Source: Actinomycetota bacterium (GTDB lineage: Bacteria > Actinomycetota > Coriobacteriia > Anaerosomatales > Anaerosomataceae). Taken from it: a stretch of DNA of 64,000 nucleotides. Made by a program: the position numbers and the translations under genes. A model generated the notes under the pieces. It was not told the origin of the DNA, did no database searches, and worked only from the letters and a program-made list of their open reading frames with translations. The stretch covers positions 62,001 to 126,000 of the forward strand of contig WSXY01000004.1 in NCBI GenBank assembly GCA_009773565.1, in the 5' to 3' direction. Below, piece after piece: positions 59,140 through 64,000 of this stretch. Each line of letters starts with the position of its first letter. Within the stretch, counting starts at the first letter, position 1.

Positions 59140-59930
59140 AGGAGTCCGCTCTCGGAAAGCGCGAGCAGTACGCCCACCACGAGCAGGAGCGCGGAGAAGG
59201 CGATCTTGACGGTGCGCTCGCCTGAGGCGAGGGTGACCTTCGCGCCGAGAAGCGCGCCCGGAATGACGCCGAGCGCGAGCAGTCCCGCTAGTCGCAGGTC
59301 GACATTGCCCAGCGCGATATGCGTGATGCTCCCGGGAATCGAAAGCACCGCAACGACCACGAGCGACGTACCGATGGCCTTCTTGATGTCGAAACCGAAC
59401 CAGCGCACGAGGGCCGGAACGACGATGAAGCCACCGCCGAGGCCGAGGAACCCGGAGTAAAGACCGGTGATGACTCCGAGCACGACGAACCTGAGCGTCA
59501 GGCCGCGAGTCGGCGCAAGCGAGATCGCGGACGTGGTTTCGGACTCACGCGCAGCACTGCCGCGCAGCGCCAAGAGCAGCATGTCCACCGCCATGTAGCA
59601 GATGACCGCCGCGGTCACGATCATGACAGTCGACCCGCCGACGAGACGCGTTGCGAACGCCCCCGCGACCGAGGCAAGCGCGCCCGAAAGGCCGACGAGA
59701 ATACCCGAGCGGGTATCAACCAGTCCGCGTCGGTGATACGCGAGCGCACCGGCGATGGCGGTGGGCAGAATGACGAGCAGGGGTGTTCCGACTGCGATCA
59801 TCGCCGGCTGCCCGAGCACGAGTCGGATGGCAGGCGTCGTTATGAGTCCGCCGCCGATACCGAACTGTCCCGACAAAAACCCCGAGACAAGCCCGATCGC
59901 GATTGCAAGCCCGAGGTCCGAGGGGTTCAT
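59136..59930 (-). CDS. TauE/SafE-family permease
   Basis: 264 residues with eight membrane segments, beginning LGLAIAIGLVSGFLSGQFGIGGGLITTPAIRL, with the second copy GLYSGFLGLGGGFIVVPALVRWFG; the doubled GxGGG motif defines the TauE/SafE (DUF81) family of sulfite/sulfonate-type anion exporters. The substrate is not told. It is coupled both to the GNAT gene and to the glycosyltransferase (one-base overlap). Confidence 0.92.
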   Translation of the reverse strand: MNPSDLGLAIAIGLVSGFLSGQFGIGGGLITTPAIRLVLGQPAMIAVGTPLLVILPTAIAGALAYHRRGLVDTRSGILVGLSGALASVAGAFATRLVGGSTVMIVTAAVICYMAVDMLLLALRGSAARESETTSAISLAPTRGLTLRFVVLGVITGLYSGFLGLGGGFIVVPALVRWFGFDIKKAIGTSLVVVAVLSIPGSITHIALGNVDLRLAGLLALGVIPGALLGAKVTLASGERTVKIAFSALLLVVGVLLALSESGLL

Positions 59931-61177
59931 CAGTCCTGCCGTATGACCGGAAACCGTCCCGTGATCGCGCTGCGATCGACACGCCGTTCACCCGTGAGAA
60001 GCGGCTTGAGTGCGATGTCTTCCCAGAGACGGTCCATCATGAGCGGCCAGCGCCGCTGGAATGCGAAGTAGCGTTCGCAGTTATCGCGGGCGAAGGCAGC
60101 TGCCTTACCCGTGGTCGTGCGCGCGATGGCTGTGTACTCCTTGCGCTCCTTACCCGAGAGCGCGCGCAGGATGGCGGTCGCGCGGGCGCGCCAGCCTATC
60201 GATGCATCGACGAACGGGCCGGGGTACGGCTCGAGGGAGTCGGGTGTCACCTGGCGCAGGTCCACCTGCGATTTCGAGAACTCCAGCTTCCGGTGCTCGT
60301 AGACGAACCGGAAGACATCCTGCCTAAACGCGCGCGCCTCGCTCGGCAGCGCCGGTGGCTTGTGAACGACCGACCATTCGCCGTCAAGGAAGACGTCGCC
60401 GCCATGCATGCGGGCGTTGATGACGTAATCCATGTCCTCGCCGCGAACGACCCACGGATCGAATGAGACGTTGGCGAACATATCGCGATGGATGCCGAGG
60501 CACCCGCCGAACGCGAGCGTGCTCGGACGAATCCTCGGAGGAGCGGCGACGGCCGCCAGCGCACGGTTGTAGGCGTCGTCCTGTCGCCAGAACATGTCGG
60601 ACCAGGGCGCAGCGCTCGACACCTGGTAACGGCCCTCTTCGTCCGTGTAGTAACCGCTCTTTGCGAGAATGACCTTGCCTCCGGCGGTCTTCTCCCCGAT
60701 GCCCTCTTCGGCAATCTCGAGGAACCGCGGGTCGGTGATGATCTGATCGTCATCGAGGAAGACGACGAAATCGCACCCGAGGATGGCGGCGATCATGAGG
60801 CCCACGTTACGCACGGCACCGTAACTGCCAAGCGTCACGCCGGGCAGGATATCAGCGAATTCGAGCTGCTCCATGCGGCGATGAAGCGAGCCCATCTCGG
60901 CCGGACCAAAGACGAGTGAGTCAATCTCGGGGAAATCGGCGAGGATGCCGCTTACGCGGTCCTCGGCCTCGTGCTCGATGGAGGGGTCGGACGCCGCCAC
61001 GATCACTACGACTTTCCCAAGCCCCGTGACGCCCTCAAGCGAGCGGAGACAGTCTGGCAGCGTCCCGTCGATATCAATCGGTGTGGGGTGATCGTAAACG
61101 AAGGGACCGTTATCGGAACCTCGTACGCGGCGGCGCGTCCAAAAGGTCGGAATGATGACGCACGGTTCCACGGGCAA
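59930..61177 (-). CDS. GT-A-fold glycosyltransferase
   Basis: About 415 residues. It begins CVIIPTFWTRR, and the nucleotide-sugar site is in FVVFLDDDQIITDP with DDD in place of DxD. A further acidic motif is VVRGEDMDYVIN. The start is uncertain: TTG at 61177 with an AAGGG ribosome site or GTG at 61171. It lacks a membrane segment. The acceptor is unknown. It ends over the start of the TauE gene. Confidence 0.82.
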   Translation of the reverse strand: MPVEPCVIIPTFWTRRRVRGSDNGPFVYDHPTPIDIDGTLPDCLRSLEGVTGLGKVVVIVAASDPSIEHEAEDRVSGILADFPEIDSLVFGPAEMGSLHRRMEQLEFADILPGVTLGSYGAVRNVGLMIAAILGCDFVVFLDDDQIITDPRFLEIAEEGIGEKTAGGKVILAKSGYYTDEEGRYQVSSAAPWSDMFWRQDDAYNRALAAVAAPPRIRPSTLAFGGCLGIHRDMFANVSFDPWVVRGEDMDYVINARMHGGDVFLDGEWSVVHKPPALPSEARAFRQDVFRFVYEHRKLEFSKSQVDLRQVTPDSLEPYPGPFVDASIGWRARATAILRALSGKERKEYTAIARTTTGKAAAFARDNCERYFAFQRRWPLMMDRLWEDIALKPLLTGERRVDRSAITGRFPVIRQD

Positions 61178-61304
61178 CGCCCTTTCGCTCGGTCACATAA
61201 GTGGCGAGAGCCCACAAAGGGGCAACGCACCCGACCATGATACCGCTAAGACGGCCGCTTCGCGCCCTACGAGGCCTGCGAACCCCATTCCCGCCTTACA
61301 AAAG

Positions 61305-62312
61305 TCACTCGACGATACCCAGGGACTGTCCGCACGCCGCGCAGGCCCCGTCTTCAACAGAGCGTGACACGATCCTATAGCCATCGCGCGCGATTGCGAC
61401 CGCGCCGCAGGAAGGGCACACCGTGTCCGCGACTCCCGGTTCATCGATGTTTCCAAGGAAGACGTAGCGGAGGCCCTCCTCCATGCCGATCTCGCGGGCA
61501 CGCCTGAGAGTACGCAGCGGCGTAGCCGGAAGGTGTGCGAGTTCGACATACGGGAAGAACCGGGTGACGTGCCAGGGCGTGTCCGGGCCGAGCTCCGTGG
61601 CAATCCAAGAAGCGATACTCCGCAGCGTCGCCTCATCGTCGTTGATGGTGGGAATCACGTTGGTGACGACCTCGACGTGCATCAGCCAGCGCTTCTTCGC
61701 CCGAGTCGCCATCTCGAGAATCGGTTGCACCGAGCGGACCCTGCAGAGCGAACGGTATGTGCTGTCGTCAAAGCCCTTTATGTCGACGCGCCAGACATCG
61801 ATGACCTCGCCGATCGCGTCGAGACCTGCGGCGGTGATGTAGCCGTTCGTGACCATCACCGTGTCAATTCCGGCCGCTTTACACGCGGTCGCCGTGTCGA
61901 GAACCTGCTCAACCCAGATGACCGGCTCGTTGTAGGTGAAGGCGACGATCTCGCAGTTTTGCCGCCGTGCGAGCGGAACGACGTCGCGGGGCAGGAGCAC
62001 CTTGAGGTCGCTCTCGCCCGGTTTTGCCCGACTGATCTGCCAGTTCTGGCAGTGGGAACACCGCATCGTGCATCCGATGCTCCCGAGAGACAGAGCGCGC
62101 GTTCCGGGGTGATAGTGGAAGACGGGCTTTTTCTCGATCGGGTCCACGGCGACGCAGGAAACGAGTCCGTACGTGAGCGCGATCAAACGTCCGTCGCGGT
62201 TCTCGCGAACTCCGCAGATACCACGGTGGCCGACGGCAATTCTGCAGTCATGGGGGCAGAGCAGGCACCGTATCCGCTCGCCCTCGGTCTGCCACAACAA
62301 CGCCTCGCGCAT
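61305..62312 (-). CDS. AmmeMemoRadiSam-system radical SAM enzyme
   Basis: 335 residues. Two N-terminal cysteines (RCLLCPHDC), the radical SAM cluster motif GCTMRCSHCQNW (C-x3-C-x2-C), and two C-terminal zinc/iron knuckles (TVCPSCGAV and GACAACGQS). This is the AmmeMemo-associated PFL-activase-like family, where the radical SAM protein is usually next to a MEMO and an AMMECR1 protein. Neither partner is in view. GGGAGG precedes the ATG. It starts nine bases after the hydrogenase-like sensor gene ends. Confidence 0.9.
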   Translation of the reverse strand: MREALLWQTEGERIRCLLCPHDCRIAVGHRGICGVRENRDGRLIALTYGLVSCVAVDPIEKKPVFHYHPGTRALSLGSIGCTMRCSHCQNWQISRAKPGESDLKVLLPRDVVPLARRQNCEIVAFTYNEPVIWVEQVLDTATACKAAGIDTVMVTNGYITAAGLDAIGEVIDVWRVDIKGFDDSTYRSLCRVRSVQPILEMATRAKKRWLMHVEVVTNVIPTINDDEATLRSIASWIATELGPDTPWHVTRFFPYVELAHLPATPLRTLRRAREIGMEEGLRYVFLGNIDEPGVADTVCPSCGAVAIARDGYRIVSRSVEDGACAACGQSLGIVE

Positions 62313-62321
62313 CGGACCTCC

Positions 62322-64000
62322 CTAACCGGGGGCCAGACGCACCTGATCACTTCCCCCGGCCATCGCCTCGTGGAGCGCCGCATCCGCCGCTTCGAGGAAG
62401 ACCATGGCGTCCCTGAGTGCCTCTCCGGCAGTCGCGATGCCGACCGAGATGCTCAGAGCGCCTCTTTCTGTATACCCTTCGGCAGCCATGGGGTCTGCGC
62501 ACCGCAGCGCATCCTTAAGCTTCTCGGCAACAGCAAATGCGGCGGTCTTTGCAACCCCCGGGAGCAAGATGGCGAACTGGTCGGCAACGAAGCGGGCTAC
62601 CATGTCCGTCGAGCGCAGCTGGGCGGAGAAGACCTCGCCGACCGCCTTGAGCACACGGTCGCCACCGGCCTCGCCGAGGACGTCGTTCACAGCCCCAAAC
62701 GCATCGATATCGAGCAGCATCAACGACAGCGGCGTGCCGTAGCGCACGTGGCGGGCGGTCTCAAGTTCGAGCCGCGATGCGAACGCACGCCGGTTCCAGA
62801 GCCCCGTGAGTGGATCGAGCGTTTCCGCTGCCGCGAGAGCCTCCTCGGCGTGAAGAAGCCGCCGACGCTGAAGCGGGAAACACATGGTCCACGTAGAGTC
62901 AACGCCCAGAATCGCGGTCGCGTGCTCAACGCATGTGGAGTATCCACACGCCCCGCAATCGAGCACATCGGCGCGCGAGACAAATCCTCCGGCGGCGAGC
63001 GCCGCGTCGACCTGGTTATCGGATGGCCGGGGTACTCTGACGGGCTGCGCCGTGAAAGACCGGACGAGTTCGATCGACGGCAACACGCCAAGGACCGATC
63101 GCGTGCTGACTCGCGTCGTACCCGGCAGGTCGCGGGCGGAGGACTCGATGTTTCGCTTCGCGAAGAGCGAGAGTCCGGGATTGACGGCGGGTCCATCGAT
63201 ACAGCCCTCGCAGTTGAGCATGTCAACGATTGCGGGAGCGGTCTCGCCGGAGAGCATCGCCGAGAGAAGCCTGTCGAGTTGCTCAAGGCCACGCACGACA
63301 TGGACCGTCTGGTTCGTCATGTCGCGAGACACAAGTGTCTGACGCGGAAAGCCGTCGGTTAGCGATATCTCCTTCAGGAGGCCGGGACGGCAGGCTCCCG
63401 GCGATGATGGCATGCCCCGATCCGAACGCACACTCGCCCCGGCAATCAGCGCTTTGAGCTCGGTGAAGTCGATGGCAACGTCGACGGCTCCGGCAAACTG
63501 CGGGTCGTAGACCTCGTCTTTCCTCGCATAGCATGGGCTGACGTACACGATCGCCACGTCTTCGGTGTAGAGCTGCCGGATGAGCCGCGCCTGGGCAATA
63601 TAGGGAGGCACAACTGGCGCGAGCGCGGGCGTGAGGGTCGGGTAGTATTTCTGCACGAAGCTGACCGCGACCGGACAGGTCGAGCGCATGACGAACAGTG
63701 CGTCTTCCCGTGCATGAATACGCTCGTATTCCTGAGCGACCATTTCCTCGCCGAGGAGCGTGCTCTCGACCGAATGGAAGCCAAGGGCCGCGAGTGCGCG
63801 CTCCACTTCGGGAATCGTGAAGGGATGAAGTGCCGCGACGAACTCGGTGGCCATGAGCGCAACAACCGGACGACGGCTCTTCAGCAGTTCCAGCACAAGC
63901 GGGGTATCATCCCTGACGAGATGGCCACCAGCGGTGCATTCACTGACGCACAGTCCGCAGGACACGCACTTCTCCTGGATGACATCTGAGGCACCGTCGA
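62322..64000 (-). CDS. [FeFe]-hydrogenase-like sensor with Fe-S domains and degenerate GGDEF (5' end outside window)
   Basis: The gene runs off the right edge; in-frame codons before the GTG at 63965 read DGASDVIQEKC, the start of a ferredoxin-type site, so the true start lies beyond 64000. Order: [4Fe-4S] (KCVSCGLCVSEC), the iron-only hydrogenase large-subunit domain with RSTCPVAV, VSPCYARKDE and NCEGCIDGP in place of the three H-cluster motifs, another Fe-S binding DCGACGYSTC, and a GGDEF domain with GGDRV instead of GGDEF. Sensory [FeFe] hydrogenases (HsfB/HydS-like) have similar parts. The degenerate GGDEF suggests a c-di-GMP receptor or scaffold, not a cyclase. Confidence 0.85.
   Translation of the reverse strand, partial: DGASDVIQEKCVSCGLCVSECTAGGHLVRDDTPLVLELLKSRRPVVALMATEFVAALHPFTIPEVERALAALGFHSVESTLLGEEMVAQEYERIHAREDALFVMRSTCPVAVSFVQKYYPTLTPALAPVVPPYIAQARLIRQLYTEDVAIVYVSPCYARKDEVYDPQFAGAVDVAIDFTELKALIAGASVRSDRGMPSSPGACRPGLLKEISLTDGFPRQTLVSRDMTNQTVHVVRGLEQLDRLLSAMLSGETAPAIVDMLNCEGCIDGPAVNPGLSLFAKRNIESSARDLPGTTRVSTRSVLGVLPSIELVRSFTAQPVRVPRPSDNQVDAALAAGGFVSRADVLDCGACGYSTCVEHATAILGVDSTWTMCFPLQRRRLLHAEEALAAAETLDPLTGLWNRRAFASRLELETARHVRYGTPLSLMLLDIDAFGAVNDVLGEAGGDRVLKAVGEVFSAQLRSTDMVARFVADQFAILLPGVAKTAAFAVAEKLKDALRCADPMAAEGYTERGALSISVGIATAGEALRDAMVFLEAADAALHEAMAGGSDQVRLAPG

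Noticed and set aside
62322-64000. Catalytic [FeFe] hydrogenase
   Set aside because: The first and third cluster motifs are altered and a GGDEF-like domain is attached, so a sensor is favoured over a catalytic enzyme.

Overview
The window is 64 kb of high-GC, gene-dense bacterial chromosome. HspR-controlled dnaK-grpE-dnaJ-hspR, a HAIR-like operator, the many GTG and TTG starts and several short-leader promoters point to an Actinomycetota. Hydrogenase maturation genes, an [FeFe]-hydrogenase-like sensor, a multihaem cytochrome c, a likely selenocysteine peroxiredoxin and oxygen-sensitive Fe-S functions suggest an anaerobe of the Coriobacteriia type (inference; no rRNA is present to settle it). 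I found no tRNA, rRNA, IS element, prophage or CRISPR array.

Layout. 1-2.8 kb is an accessory patch: the end of an ImmA/IrrE peptidase gene, a two-gene nucleotidyltransferase (DUF6036-like)/winged-helix module with its own palindromic promoter, and an XRE regulator that runs into the 3' end of eno. 2.8-10.1 kb is a conserved housekeeping block on the minus strand (eno, mazG, a PrsA/SurA-like lipoprotein, mfd). 10.2-12.3 kb holds two exported proteins. 12.5-17.3 kb carries nth, a DUF554 membrane protein, a NYN RNase-like protein, a peroxiredoxin with UGA at its peroxidatic residue, an HD-GYP phosphodiesterase and threonine aldolase. 17.3-23.7 kb has a MacB-type ABC exporter, a zinc-finger UBP protein, a PAS-GAF-PP2C phosphatase and a GerMN lipoprotein. 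23.7-25.8 kb is an Rrf2-regulated nifS/nifU Fe-S operon. 25.8-30 kb has a 5'-nucleotidase, an octahaem cytochrome gene broken by an in-frame TAA, a MarR regulator and a membrane protein. 30.0-31.0 kb is a HepT/MNT toxin-antitoxin module in which the antitoxin carries an XRE domain and the toxin has a frameshifted tail.

31.1-35.2 kb is the HspR heat-shock operon, followed by a 2[4Fe-4S] ferredoxin, an unknown protein, a sugar-nucleotide epimerase and lon. 39.7-44.2 kb reads to the right: a large exported protein, a PIN-TM-TPR fusion, trxB and trxA. 44.3-50.1 kb has a small orphan, a zinc-ribbon/HEPN protein and hypF-hypC-hypD-hypE, which build the Fe(CN)2CO centre of [NiFe] hydrogenases; no hydrogenase subunits and no hypA/hypB are in view. 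An EamA transporter and pgi follow, ending at a strong two-way terminator. 52.8-59.9 kb is an acetate-type symporter with its DUF485 partner, a universal stress protein, a phosphoesterase, a LytS/LytR-type two-component system, a GNAT protein and a TauE/SafE permease. The right end has a glycosyltransferase, an AmmeMemoRadiSam-type radical SAM enzyme and a partial [FeFe]-hydrogenase-like sensor fused to a degenerate GGDEF domain.

Redox and Fe-S functions dominate the non-housekeeping content. The thioredoxin pair could serve the selenoperoxiredoxin, and the Rrf2 operon could supply clusters to the ferredoxin, radical SAM, HypD and hydrogenase-like proteins; these links are inference.
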